Source: Hyphomonadaceae bacterium
GTDB lineage: Bacteria; Pseudomonadota; Alphaproteobacteria; Caulobacterales; Aquidulcibacteraceae
Assembly (NCBI GenBank): GCA_016791425.1
Contig: JAEUMQ010000001.1
Location: 668,677 to 732,676 of the forward strand
DNA length: 64,000 bases
Reading direction: 5' to 3'
In this document: positions 24,387-32,426 of the stretch, in pieces
Position numbering within the stretch: position 1 is the first letter of the stretch
Layout of the letters: the number at the start of each line of letters is the position of its first letter
The notes under the pieces: generated by a model
Database searches by the model: none
Seen by the model: only the letters and a program-made list of their open reading frames with translations
Told to the model about the DNA's origin: nothing
Translations under genes and position numbers: made by a program

Positions 24387-25331
24387 ATGGCGAACGCGGT
24401 GAAGGAGATTTGGATTGAGCCGGCGACGTTCTGGATGGGATCGAACGATCACTATCCGGAGGAGGCGCCGGCGCGTCAGGTCGCGGTCGATGGATACTGG
24501 ATCGACGAGACGCCGGTCACCAATCGCGCCTTCCGCGACTTCGTCGATGCAACAGGCTACGTGACGCTCGCCGAAACCGCGCCCGACGCGAAAGATTATC
24601 CCGACGCCGATCCCGCGATGCTGCGCGCCGGCTCCTCGCTCTTCACGCCGACGCTCCATGCAGTCTCGCTGCACGATCCCTTTCAATGGTGGAGCTTCAC
24701 CTTCGGCGCCAATTGGCGCAATCCCTGGGGACCAGACAGCAATCTCGACAATCTCGAAGATCATCCTGTCGTCCATGTGGCCTATCAGGACGCTGAGGCG
24801 TTCGCAGCCTGGGCCGGCAAGTCATTGCCCACCGAAGCGGAATGGGAATGCGCTGCGCGCGGCGGCCTCGATCGCAAGGCCTATGCCTGGGGCGACGAGC
24901 TGCATCCGGAAGGAAGCATGTTCGCCAACACATGGCAGGGCGACTTCCCGCACGCCAACAGCTTGGCGGACGGCTTCCTGCGCACCTCCCCAGTGCGCAC
25001 ATATCCCGCGAACGCTTTCGGTCTCTACGACATGATCGGCAATGTGTGGGAATGGACGAGCGATTGGTACACGCAGGCAAACCAGATCAAGACGTGCTGC
25101 GTGCCGCGCAACCCGCGCGGGGGCGAAGAAAACGCGAGCCGCAAACGCGGCGACGCCTTTCCGCGCAAGGTGCTCAAGGGCGGCTCTCACCTCTGCGCGC
25201 CGAGCTATTGCCAGCGCTACCGACCGGCCGCGCGCTATCCGCAAACGATCGACACCTCGACATCCCACATCGGATTTCGTTGCGTGCGCCGCGAGCCTGC
25301 GAGCCGTCCGAGCGCCGGCGCCAGGCGCTAG
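24387..25331 (+). CDS. Formylglycine-generating enzyme (sulfatase-modifying factor)
   Basis: A 314-residue cytoplasmic enzyme, without signal peptide, that oxidises the sulfatase active-site cysteine to formylglycine. The ATG at 24387 is preferred to the adjacent GTG. It has the full FGE fold: EPATFWMGSNDHYPEEAPARQVAVDGYWIDETPVTNRAFRDFV, HPVVHVAYQDAEAFAAWAGKSLPTEAEWECAARGG, NAFGLYDMIGNVWEWTSDWY and KVLKGGSHLCAPSYCQRYRPAARYP...SHIGFRC. The catalytic pair is Cys270 and Cys275, five residues apart as in characterised enzymes. It sits between two sulfatase genes whose C-S-P-T-R sites it should modify before export. Confidence 0.95.
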   Translation: MANAVKEIWIEPATFWMGSNDHYPEEAPARQVAVDGYWIDETPVTNRAFRDFVDATGYVTLAETAPDAKDYPDADPAMLRAGSSLFTPTLHAVSLHDPFQWWSFTFGANWRNPWGPDSNLDNLEDHPVVHVAYQDAEAFAAWAGKSLPTEAEWECAARGGLDRKAYAWGDELHPEGSMFANTWQGDFPHANSLADGFLRTSPVRTYPANAFGLYDMIGNVWEWTSDWYTQANQIKTCCVPRNPRGGEENASRKRGDAFPRKVLKGGSHLCAPSYCQRYRPAARYPQTIDTSTSHIGFRCVRREPASRPSAGARR

Positions 25332-25333
25332 GC

Positions 25334-26248
25334 CTACCACATCGTTCGCCCGCCGGCGGCAGTGGCCGGCGCGTTCTGAATTGCGCCCCAATGCTCGACA
25401 ATCAGTCCGTCGTGCACGCGCCAGAGGTCGACCGACACTTCGTCAAGGCCGCTGGGGCGCCGCACATGACGATGCGCCAGCACAAGATCCCCGTCGCTGA
25501 TGATGCGCACGATCCCAGTGATGCGTTGGGCGATCTCTTCGGGCGTACGCCGCCCGTTGTCGCGATCGCGAAAGAACGCGATCGCGGCGGCCTTGCCATC
25601 TGGGATATTCGGCGTGTGCTGGATGACGTCCGGCGCCAGATAGCGCTCCATTGCTGCGACCGCCCCTTCCTCCGCACTCATACGGATATAGTCCCGGATC
25701 ACCGCCTCCGGCGCCGGGGCGTTGCGGGATTGCCGGCGATGCGGCGACAGGCTGCGATGCATTGTGTTGTCGTTGAGCGGGCTTGGCGAGTTCGCCTGGG
25801 CGACGCTCCAGTGTTCGACGACCCTGCCGTTCTCGACCCGAAAGATGTCGAAGCAGATCCGCCCCGGATCGTCCGGCCCGGTGAACACCGCTTGGAGCAT
25901 GGCGAACATCTTGTGCTGGACCAGCACGTGCGTGACCTCGTTGCGCCATCCCGAAGCGTCGCGGTCTCGCGGCGGATCGAGCGCCTGGCGGGCGTTTCGG
26001 AACGCGCCCACGCCGTTGGCGGCGTCGGCGATTTCGGGATTGTGGTCGATGAAGTTCGGCGTGGCGTATTTCGCGTAGGCGCCCGCTGCGTCCGTCTGCA
26101 CGTAGAGGATGTCGATGAAGTCGCGCGCGATCGCACGGGTCTCGGCGTCATAGTCTATGCTCGCAGGCAGCCCCGGCCCGGCGCCGGCGCCAGCCGCGCA
26201 GGCCGCAAGCAAAGAGAGGGCTGCCGCGATCGCCAAAGGCTTCACCAT
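25334..26248 (-). CDS. Lipoprotein with two SnoaL/NTF2-like domains
   Basis: A 304-residue exported protein. The ATG at 26248 begins MVKPLAIAAALSLLAAC, a lipoprotein signal with lipobox LAAC; the nine codons before it are not needed. Two similar halves follow: residues about 30-140 (AIARDFIDILYVQ, YATPNFIDHNPEIADAANGVGAF, ICFDIFRVENGRVVEHWSVAQ) and 165-300 (VIRDYIRMSAEEGAVAAMERYLAPDVIQHTPNIPDGKAAAIAFF, VSVDLWRVHDGLIVEHWGAIQ). The repeated IQHTP/IDHNP and RVxxGxxVEHW patterns mark SnoaL-like polyketide-cyclase/NTF2 folds, here probably a tandem duplication. It lies among the sulfatase genes; its substrate is unknown. It ends two bases from the FGE stop, convergently. Confidence 0.88.
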   Translation of the reverse strand: MVKPLAIAAALSLLAACAAGAGAGPGLPASIDYDAETRAIARDFIDILYVQTDAAGAYAKYATPNFIDHNPEIADAANGVGAFRNARQALDPPRDRDASGWRNEVTHVLVQHKMFAMLQAVFTGPDDPGRICFDIFRVENGRVVEHWSVAQANSPSPLNDNTMHRSLSPHRRQSRNAPAPEAVIRDYIRMSAEEGAVAAMERYLAPDVIQHTPNIPDGKAAAIAFFRDRDNGRRTPEEIAQRITGIVRIISDGDLVLAHRHVRRPSGLDEVSVDLWRVHDGLIVEHWGAIQNAPATAAGGRTMW

Positions 26249-26364
26249 CGTCCGCTCCCTTGCGGCCGCTCGCACGGCTCGGCGGCGCCGCCCGCGGCAG
26301 AGGCTTGTCCTCGCCCACTACACCTGTATAGACTGCGAGAAAAGAGCCAATCGGGAGGCGGGGA

Positions 26365-28671
26365 ATGAAGTCAGGCTTGCGACGAGCTCTTGCGTCGGGC
26401 GTCGCGCTTCTCGCACTTGCCGTCGTCGCGCCGTTAGAGGCGCGCGCCCAAGGGACGAGCGAGCGCGCTGGGCCGCATTGGCGGCACTATCCACAACGAC
26501 CGCAGGCGCCGGAAGGCGCCCCCAACGTCCTCCTCATCATGACTGACGACGTCGGCTTCGGCGCGGCGAGCGCCTTCGGCGGTCCGATCCAGACCCCGAC
26601 TTTCGACGGTTTGGCGCAAGGCGGCCTTCGCTACAACGAGTTTCACACGACCGCGATGTGCTCGCCGACGCGCGCCGCCTTGCTGACCGGACGGAACCAC
26701 CACGCTGTCGGTAGCGGCGCCATCGCCAACCTTGCGCGTGACGAGGAAGGCTACACCTCGGTGATCCCAGATAGCGCAGGCACGATTGCCGACGTGCTCC
26801 GGCTCAACGGGTACAACACTGGCTTTTTCGGCAAGAACCACAACACGCCCGAATGGGAGAACTCGCCGCTCGGTCCGTTCGACCATTGGCCGGAGGGGTT
26901 CGGCTTCGATTATTATTTTGGCTTCAACGAGGCATGGGCGGATCAATTCCATCCCGAGCTGGTGGAGAACCGCAACACGGTCGAGCCGCCGAAAGGCGAT
27001 CCGACCTACACGCTCGATCGCGATCTCAGCGACCGCCTCATCGGCTGGATCAGGCTCCAGGACACGCTGACGCCCGACCGACCGTTCTTCGCCTATCTCG
27101 CGCCAGGATCGCCGCACACGCCGCACCATGCGCCGCGCGCATGGATCGAGCGCTACAAGGGGCGCTTCGATCGCGGCTGGGACGCGATGCGCGAGGAGAT
27201 CTTCGCACGCCAGAAGCGCGCAGGCGTCATTCCGCGCAATGCGGTTCTGACGCCGCGGCCAGCGAACCTGCCGGCATGGAGCTCTCTCTCTCCCGAGGCG
27301 AGGCGGGTCGCTGCGCGGATGATGGAGGTGTACGCCGCGCAGCTCGCGCATTCGGATTATCAGATTGGCCGCGTGATCGACGCGCTTCGCCGCGACGGGC
27401 GGCTCGACAACACGCTCGTGATCTTCATCCAAGGCGATAACGGCGCCGATCTCTCGCGCATCAATGGCGGCGCGAACGAATACGGCGCCTTTTTCGCGGA
27501 GACTCCGAGCTATGAGTCCCTGCTGCCGCGGATCGACGAATTAGGGGGACCCAGGACGTTCGGTGGGGCGCCCTCAGCGTGGGGCTGGGCGCTCAACGCG
27601 CCGTTCCCGTGGGGCAAGGCCTATGCCGGCCATCTTGGCGGCAGCCGCACCGGACTGGTCGTGTATTGGCCTGGCGGCATCGAGCGTCGTCATCGCGGCG
27701 AGGTGCGCGCGCAATTCCATCACGTGATCGACATTGCTCCAACGATCTACGAGGCGGCGCGCATCGCTCCGCCCGACGCGATCGACGGAATCGCGCAGCA
27801 GCCGATAGAGGGCGTCAGCATGCTCTATTCGTTCAACACGGCGCGTGCGCCCGACCGCCGCCGCGAGCAATATTTCGAGATGCTCGGAAATCTCGGCTTC
27901 TACCAAGATGGATGGCTTGCCTCGACTACCCCGCAGCGGATGACCTGGGACAGGAGCTCGGCGTCCACGCCCCTGCCCAGCGATCCGCGTCAGTTCAGCT
28001 GGGAACTCTACGACCTGCGGAATGATTTCTCCCAGTCGCGCAACCTTGCGGGCGCGCAACCGGGTCGATTGAACGCTATGATCGCGGACTTCACCGATGT
28101 GGCGGCGCGCAATCATGTCATGCCGCTGGAAAATGACGTGCTGAAGCTCCTGCGCCCCGGCACGCGCCCAAGCCTGACAGATGGGCGAACAAGCTTCACC
28201 TATTACCCATCCGAGCGCCGGTACACGCCGGCCATGGTCCCTTCGCTGTCGCGCAGCTGGCGGCTGAGCGCGGAAATCGAAATAGGGAGCGCCCAGGAGA
28301 GCGGCCCGATCATCGTGCAGGGCGGCCGTTTCACGGGCTGGGGGCTGCTGCTGAGCGCGGGGAAACCCGCCTTCGTCATCAAGGAGCTCGATCGGCCCCA
28401 GGATCTGGTGCGCCTGGACGCGGCTGCGCTGCGCCCCGGCCGCCACCGGATCGAAGTGGAGGTCCGACGCGGAGCGTCGCGGCGTCAGGCGGAGATAAGC
28501 CTCAGCGTCGATGGCGCAGCGGCGGCGTCACGCTCGGTGGACAATGCCGGCATCGTTCACAACGCGGTCTATGTCGGTCGTTACGGAACGACGCCGCTCA
28601 TCGACGATGCGGCGATTCCGGACGTGTGCAATTGCAGCATCGCCGCCGTGACCATCGACCTCCTTCCGTGA
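26365..28671 (+). CDS. Secreted type I sulfatase, second copy
   Basis: A 768-residue arylsulfatase-type enzyme. GGGAGGCGGGGA precedes the ATG, and residues 1-29 are a signal peptide ending EARAQ. Motifs are NVLLIMTDDVGFGAAS, the signature C-S-P-T-R with Cys99, FFGKNHN, YLAPGSPHTPHHAP and FIQGDNGADL. The C-terminal 150 residues form a beta-rich domain like that of the first sulfatase. The two proteins align over their whole length but differ throughout, so the duplication is old and they may cleave different sulfate esters. The protein should depend on the FGE encoded at 24387. Confidence 0.94.
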   Translation: MKSGLRRALASGVALLALAVVAPLEARAQGTSERAGPHWRHYPQRPQAPEGAPNVLLIMTDDVGFGAASAFGGPIQTPTFDGLAQGGLRYNEFHTTAMCSPTRAALLTGRNHHAVGSGAIANLARDEEGYTSVIPDSAGTIADVLRLNGYNTGFFGKNHNTPEWENSPLGPFDHWPEGFGFDYYFGFNEAWADQFHPELVENRNTVEPPKGDPTYTLDRDLSDRLIGWIRLQDTLTPDRPFFAYLAPGSPHTPHHAPRAWIERYKGRFDRGWDAMREEIFARQKRAGVIPRNAVLTPRPANLPAWSSLSPEARRVAARMMEVYAAQLAHSDYQIGRVIDALRRDGRLDNTLVIFIQGDNGADLSRINGGANEYGAFFAETPSYESLLPRIDELGGPRTFGGAPSAWGWALNAPFPWGKAYAGHLGGSRTGLVVYWPGGIERRHRGEVRAQFHHVIDIAPTIYEAARIAPPDAIDGIAQQPIEGVSMLYSFNTARAPDRRREQYFEMLGNLGFYQDGWLASTTPQRMTWDRSSASTPLPSDPRQFSWELYDLRNDFSQSRNLAGAQPGRLNAMIADFTDVAARNHVMPLENDVLKLLRPGTRPSLTDGRTSFTYYPSERRYTPAMVPSLSRSWRLSAEIEIGSAQESGPIIVQGGRFTGWGLLLSAGKPAFVIKELDRPQDLVRLDAAALRPGRHRIEVEVRRGASRRQAEISLSVDGAAAASRSVDNAGIVHNAVYVGRYGTTPLIDDAAIPDVCNCSIAAVTIDLLP

Positions 28672-28754
28672 GCAGCGGTACGCGCTGAGCCAACCCTGCG
28701 ATCGGACGACCGTTTGCGGCGATCTCCGGCCTACGTCCGCGCGCCCGGCCGGGA

Positions 28755-28772
28755 GGCAGGATTGGAGCGACC
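28755..28772 (-). repeat. Short recurring GCTCCAATCC motif, inverted copy
   Basis: Read on the minus strand this is GGTCGCTCCAATCCTGCC, matching the motif at 9074-9092. It lies in the 240-base gap between the second sulfatase gene and the next gene, where I see nothing else. Confidence 0.35.
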
Positions 28773-28910
28773 CGGCCGGCGGCAGGAATGAGGCCCTCGG
28801 AGCCGGATTGGCGGCCGCATTTCCCCGTCGGCGCAACCAAACCGCGGGGAGGGCCGGAGCAGATCACACCGTGCGCTGACGCGCCTTCGACGCCCTCTCC
28901 TACCAGCAGG

Positions 28911-29516
28911 TCATCTCGAATGTGAGCAGGTCTTCAGAAGGAAGGCGGCGAGCTCGGCCATGGCAAGCGCTTCTCGATCCTCGATCTCGGCGATGATGCG
29001 CTTGTAGGTTCTGTGGCGCATGTGTTTCGGCCGCTCGCCGAGAGCGCTTTGGACTCCGGGAGCGCCGCCGAGCTTTCGGCGCAGGCGATTGGCCATGCGA
29101 AGATGGCGCGCCTGTGCTCGTTCGCGACGCGACAGGTAGGTGAGCCTCGCGCAACAGCGGCAAAGGAAGCGAACTGTGGCGAGATGTAGGTTGAGGATCG
29201 ACCGCTCGCACCGCGGGCATTGGAAGAAAGCACGCACTCCACCAAGTCGGCACGGACGCCAATGAACCGCAACGTACTGGTCGACCGACTGCCGCCGGCC
29301 TGCATCGCTTGCGACATAGATCAATCGCACGCCATCACCGGCCCCGCGCACCCCGATGCTGGCTATCTCGTGTTCGCCCACGCTCCATCGCCACACGTGA
29401 TAGGAGCCAGGCGCGAGGCCGCCCGCCTTTTTCAGCGCGGCCATGGCGAGCTTCGGCCTCTCCTCCACCGTCCCTCGACCAGAGTGATTCCACCCGCCGC
29501 TGCCGAGACCGCCCAT
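28911..29516 (-). CDS. Conserved hypothetical protein with Cys-rich zinc-ribbon-like segment
   Basis: A 201-residue cytoplasmic protein. The N terminus MGGLGSGGWNHSGRGTVEE and the WSVGEHEIASIGVRG segment resemble a family of hypothetical proteins found in integrative elements and plasmids. The middle holds C-x2-C (FQCPRCERSI), then C-x-C-C (VRFLCRCCARLTYLS), a likely zinc ribbon. The C-terminal third is basic and helical (RRERAQARHLRMANRLRRKLGG), which suggests nucleic-acid contact. It begins the accessory region. Function is unknown. Confidence 0.8.
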   Translation of the reverse strand: MGGLGSGGWNHSGRGTVEERPKLAMAALKKAGGLAPGSYHVWRWSVGEHEIASIGVRGAGDGVRLIYVASDAGRRQSVDQYVAVHWRPCRLGGVRAFFQCPRCERSILNLHLATVRFLCRCCARLTYLSRRERAQARHLRMANRLRRKLGGAPGVQSALGERPKHMRHRTYKRIIAEIEDREALAMAELAAFLLKTCSHSR

Positions 29517-29745
29517 CTTCTCACTCAGCCTTTCGTCGAAATCGCCTTGGAAGTTATACCGGAAGCAGCATGGGCGATCTTGGGCGCTTCCTCCACCGCC
29601 GCAGTCCGTCGCTGCCCTGTCCGCCCATTTCTTCCTTGTCGCAGTTTGTCGAGATTTCCTTGCAGCGACAGCTTACTGCAGTTGCAGCGAGGGAGAGCTA
29701 GAGACGGACATTGTCGCGCGCCTAGGTCTCCGCTCCAATGGACGC

Positions 29746-30735
29746 ATGCACGAATCTCCGCTCCACCTCGCACCCATCGTTACGCCGCCCGCCCTGGAAA
29801 ATGCTCTGTGCAGTTTGAACGAGGCCATTTGCTTTCTTGCGCGCGTGCCGTTGTCGCCGCCGACGGATCCGTGTCGCCTGCTTGAGCCGACTCCTCTTGA
29901 AACGCCCAGCGATTCACGCTGGCTGCTTCGACGCCTGCCTGTGATGCAAACCTTAGCCGAGTGTGAGGCTGAGGGCTCGGCCTTCTTTCCTCAAACATGG
30001 CCTCGCCTTGTCGCCAGATTGGGCTTCTGCCAGCAAGCAGGACACCGAGGCTGGTATGTCGAGGCTTGGACAGGGGACATTCGAGCCGCGGTCAAACGCT
30101 GCGAAATAAGCGGTCGCGCCGCCGAGGAATATGTAACGGCCTGGCTGGCGCTTAAGACTCCGGCGCTGCGTCATGTCGCGCAAATTCAGCGTCGAAACGA
30201 CCGTTTGCGCCTCGCGGAAAGACTTCTTCGCGATTCGGTGATCCGGAAAGGCGGACCTGCGGTGTACGGTTTTCGGGACGGCGCCTTTGACCAGATCGGC
30301 CGGCCCATCATCGTGAACCCGGACGTCAGCTGGGAGCGCGATCCTGCAAGCTGGCTGTATGAGAACGTCGTTGCGTTCACGGGAAATCTCCGGACGCCGA
30401 GCGACCCCGTACGCCGCATCATGTTTGAGACCGACGAAATCCGTGCGCTGGCGGAGCGCATGTGCCCGCCGACCTACCGGCGCAGAGACGAGCCCCCACG
30501 CGAAATGCTCGCCCCTTCGGAAGAGGATGGCGGGCGAGGAGGCGCTGTTCGGTTGGCGGCGAGAGCGCTTTTTGGACCTTTGCTGCCGATCGGGATGCCC
30601 GCAGCCGAGCGCGACAGACGGATCGACGAATATCTACGGTCCAAGATTGGGGTGGGCGCCAGTGTGCGCACAATCCGGGACGCGCTGCGACACACACCGT
30701 GGATGTGGAGCGGCCGGCGCGGACAAAGCCGGTAG
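29746..30735 (+). CDS. Hypothetical protein, 329 residues
   Basis: I do not recognise this protein. It is soluble, without signal peptide or membrane helix. It has a Trp-rich middle (TWPRLVARLGFCQQAGHRGWYVEAWTGDIRAAVKRCE), a basic helical segment (HVAQIQRRNDRLRLAERLLRDSVIRKG) and a C terminus with spaced Arg/Asp residues. It diverges from the 28911 gene across 229 bases in which I see nothing, and precedes two small DNA-binding proteins on the same strand, which fits accessory DNA. No strong ribosome-binding site precedes the ATG. Confidence 0.65.
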   Translation: MHESPLHLAPIVTPPALENALCSLNEAICFLARVPLSPPTDPCRLLEPTPLETPSDSRWLLRRLPVMQTLAECEAEGSAFFPQTWPRLVARLGFCQQAGHRGWYVEAWTGDIRAAVKRCEISGRAAEEYVTAWLALKTPALRHVAQIQRRNDRLRLAERLLRDSVIRKGGPAVYGFRDGAFDQIGRPIIVNPDVSWERDPASWLYENVVAFTGNLRTPSDPVRRIMFETDEIRALAERMCPPTYRRRDEPPREMLAPSEEDGGRGGAVRLAARALFGPLLPIGMPAAERDRRIDEYLRSKIGVGASVRTIRDALRHTPWMWSGRRGQSR

Positions 30736-30812
30736 GCGCCGCTCTTTGCCGAAACGGAGCGTCCGTCCGACGCTAACCTTCGCTGATCATGTGCGACCGC
30801 TCAGGATCAACG

Positions 30813-31025
30813 ATGAAGCATCACCTCTCGATCGCGGAGTTTTGCGCAGCCTATGGGGTTGGCCGCACCCGTGCCTACGCACTCGTCGATTCTGGTCAGA
30901 TCAAAGCAGTCAAAATCGGTAGGTCGACGCGCATAACAGTCGAGAGCGCCGAAACTTGGAGAAAGTCCCTACCATCGAAGCCGCCGGCGAAGCGCGGCGA
31001 GCGGCGGAAACGGCGCCCCGCCTGA
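30813..31025 (+). CDS. Excisionase/MerR-like helix-turn-helix protein
   Basis: A 70-residue DNA-binding protein. The ATG at 30813 (MKHHLSIAEFCAAYGVGRTRAYALVDSGQIKAVKIGRSTRITVESAETWRKSL) gives a complete winged-helix excisionase domain of the Xis/AlpA type; the longer start at 30789 adds residues outside the domain. The pattern S-I-A-E-F-C-x-x-Y-G-V-G-R-T-x-x-Y-x-L-V-x-x-G-x-I-K-A-V-K-I-G-R is the standard one. A Lys/Arg-rich tail follows. Such proteins control excision or transcription of integrated elements. Confidence 0.85.
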   Translation: MKHHLSIAEFCAAYGVGRTRAYALVDSGQIKAVKIGRSTRITVESAETWRKSLPSKPPAKRGERRKRRPA

Positions 31026-31093
31026 GCTCTACCCTACTCCCCTTCCAAGCATGAGATGATGCTCGCTGAGAAGCAGCGAGAGGCCACGCCAGC

Positions 31094-31285
31094 ATGCGCA
31101 AATTACTCAATCACGCCGACGTTGCTCATTTGCCGGGCTTGAGCGTGAGCTCGATCCATCGCCTGCAACACGCGCATCCGGATTTTCCCAGACCGCTGCG
31201 GCTCTCCGGACCGCGCGGCAAACCGCAATGGCTGGAAAGCGATCTCGAGGCGTTCGTGCTGAGACAGCGACCACAAAGCCCCTGA
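31094..31285 (+). CDS. AlpA-like regulator
   Basis: A 63-residue protein with a single helix-turn-helix (LLNHADVAHLPGLSVSSIHRLQHAHPDFPRPLRLSGPRGKPQWLESDLEAFVLRQ), matching phage AlpA regulators: a recognition-helix SxSSIHRL, then DFPRPLRLSG and a Trp-containing DLEAF. It follows the excisionase-like gene by 68 bases in the same direction. Both probably come from a decayed or minimal integrated element. Confidence 0.75.
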   Translation: MRKLLNHADVAHLPGLSVSSIHRLQHAHPDFPRPLRLSGPRGKPQWLESDLEAFVLRQRPQSP

Positions 31286-31817
31286 GCAGGTTCTGCGGGT
31301 CTGTGGTGACAGCCCCCGCGACAACGCTCTCGCGTTGCGATGTGTCGCCCACGGTCGCGCGCTCCCGTCCCAAAAGCGCGAAATCAAAATCCGGGTTCAG
31401 GTGCGCCCATTCCTTCCCGGAGCCTGCACGGTAGCCCCGGCATCACCGGGGAAACGGTCGAGGAGCGCGTGAGCCGTCAATCGGAATGACCCCCGATCCG
31501 GTTCGTGTCGTGGCGAGCGCCGAAAAAAGCTCGCGGGCGATCAGCGGGGACAACGCTGAGCGGCGTTACGCCGGAAAGGGATTGAGTACGCGGCGCATCC
31601 AATGCGCTCTGCCTGGTCAGCAGCTCTCGGAGCCGGAAGGCCAGACCGGGAGGCGGAAAGGGCCCCACTATGCAACCTTCTTCGCAGATGCGCATCATGA
31701 AGAGCGGGACGAAGGCCCAGTCGACCCCGTCGTCTACTCTTCGTGTGCGAAGCCAAAGCATAGCCCTGCACCGCCGCCAGAAGTCCTTGCCGATTAGTCC
31801 GCCAGTGACCCTTGGCG
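31286..31817. other. Mostly empty stretch of the accessory region
   Basis: These 532 bases contain no gene I can support strongly. A weak minus-strand candidate at 31477-31761 is listed separately. Confidence 0.4.
31477..31761 (-). CDS. Weak candidate small protein
   Basis: A 94-residue frame downstream of the HTH gene at 31818-32012 and on the same strand. Its first half (LWLRTRRVDDGVDWAFVPLFMMRICEEGCIVGPFPPPGLAFRLRELL) has plausible protein composition; the second half looks random. There is no ribosome-binding site that I would trust. It could equally be a remnant of a longer gene. Confidence 0.25.
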   Translation of the reverse strand: MLWLRTRRVDDGVDWAFVPLFMMRICEEGCIVGPFPPPGLAFRLRELLTRQSALDAPRTQSLSGVTPLSVVPADRPRAFFGARHDTNRIGGHSD

Positions 31818-32012
31818 CTAGTCACTCGCCTCCTCGATCAGCCGCTCCAGGAGCTGCGAATCCCACAAGCGCCGACCGAACGGTTTCCGGCTGATGGCCG
31901 GATACCGCTTCCGGAGGCCGTAGAGTTTCGTCTTGCCGATGTGATACTCCTCCATGACCTGCTTGGTCGTGCGCCAGCGAGTCGAATGGCCGCATGTCGG
32001 GCACATCGCCAT
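31818..32012 (-). CDS. Small helix-turn-helix protein with N-terminal CxxC
   Basis: A 64-residue protein. It starts MAMCPTCGHSTRW, where C-P-T-C plus His may hold half a zinc site, and continues TTKQVMEEYHIGKTKLYGLRKRYPAISRKPFGRRLWDSQLLERLIEEAS, a compact AlpA/excisionase-like helix-turn-helix. The perfect palindrome at 32094-32115 lies 82 bases upstream of its start and is a possible operator. This is the third small DNA-binding protein within 1.2 kb. Confidence 0.65.
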   Translation of the reverse strand: MAMCPTCGHSTRWRTTKQVMEEYHIGKTKLYGLRKRYPAISRKPFGRRLWDSQLLERLIEEASD

Positions 32013-32426
32013 GCCAAGTTCCTCATGCTTGGCTCGTCATGCCCAACGCAATCATCACAGTCTGAACCCGAACCAAGACGGCGGCTGAGCGCACCATCGT
32101 TCCATGGAACGATGGCTGGCGCCGAGCATCTAATTGCTGTCAGAGTTCGGCAAATGGACGGATCGTGTAGTCAAACGAGCTGGTTAAGTTTCGGAACCCG
32201 CCACGGAGAAGCAGACAAGGTCAGCTCAATTCCGTGGCAAGATTCGAAGGCTCGCAGGCACGATCATCGACCTCCTTGCGCGGCGCCGTCTGGACGCGCG
32301 CGCCTGCCGAGAAGATGCAGCTTACGGAGGGAAACGCAAGGACTTCGAGCGATTTGCTCGAACTCGACCGTCCATGCATTCTCCGGCGAACTGCTGCGAA
32401 CGCGGACGAACTGCAACGGCCGGCGC
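32013..32426. other. Intergenic stretch with a perfect palindrome
   Basis: These 414 bases hold no recognisable gene. Their one clear structure is the 22-bp perfect palindrome at 32094-32115. Confidence 0.45.
32094..32115. promoter_or_regulatory. Perfect 22-bp palindrome, candidate operator or recombination site
   Basis: The left arm CCATCGTTCCA is followed directly by its exact reverse complement TGGAACGATGG, with no spacer. Symmetry stops at both ends. A palindrome with no loop suits binding of a dimeric protein better than an RNA hairpin. It lies upstream of the small HTH gene (start 32012) and downstream of the membrane-HTH gene (stop 32427). Confidence 0.5.
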
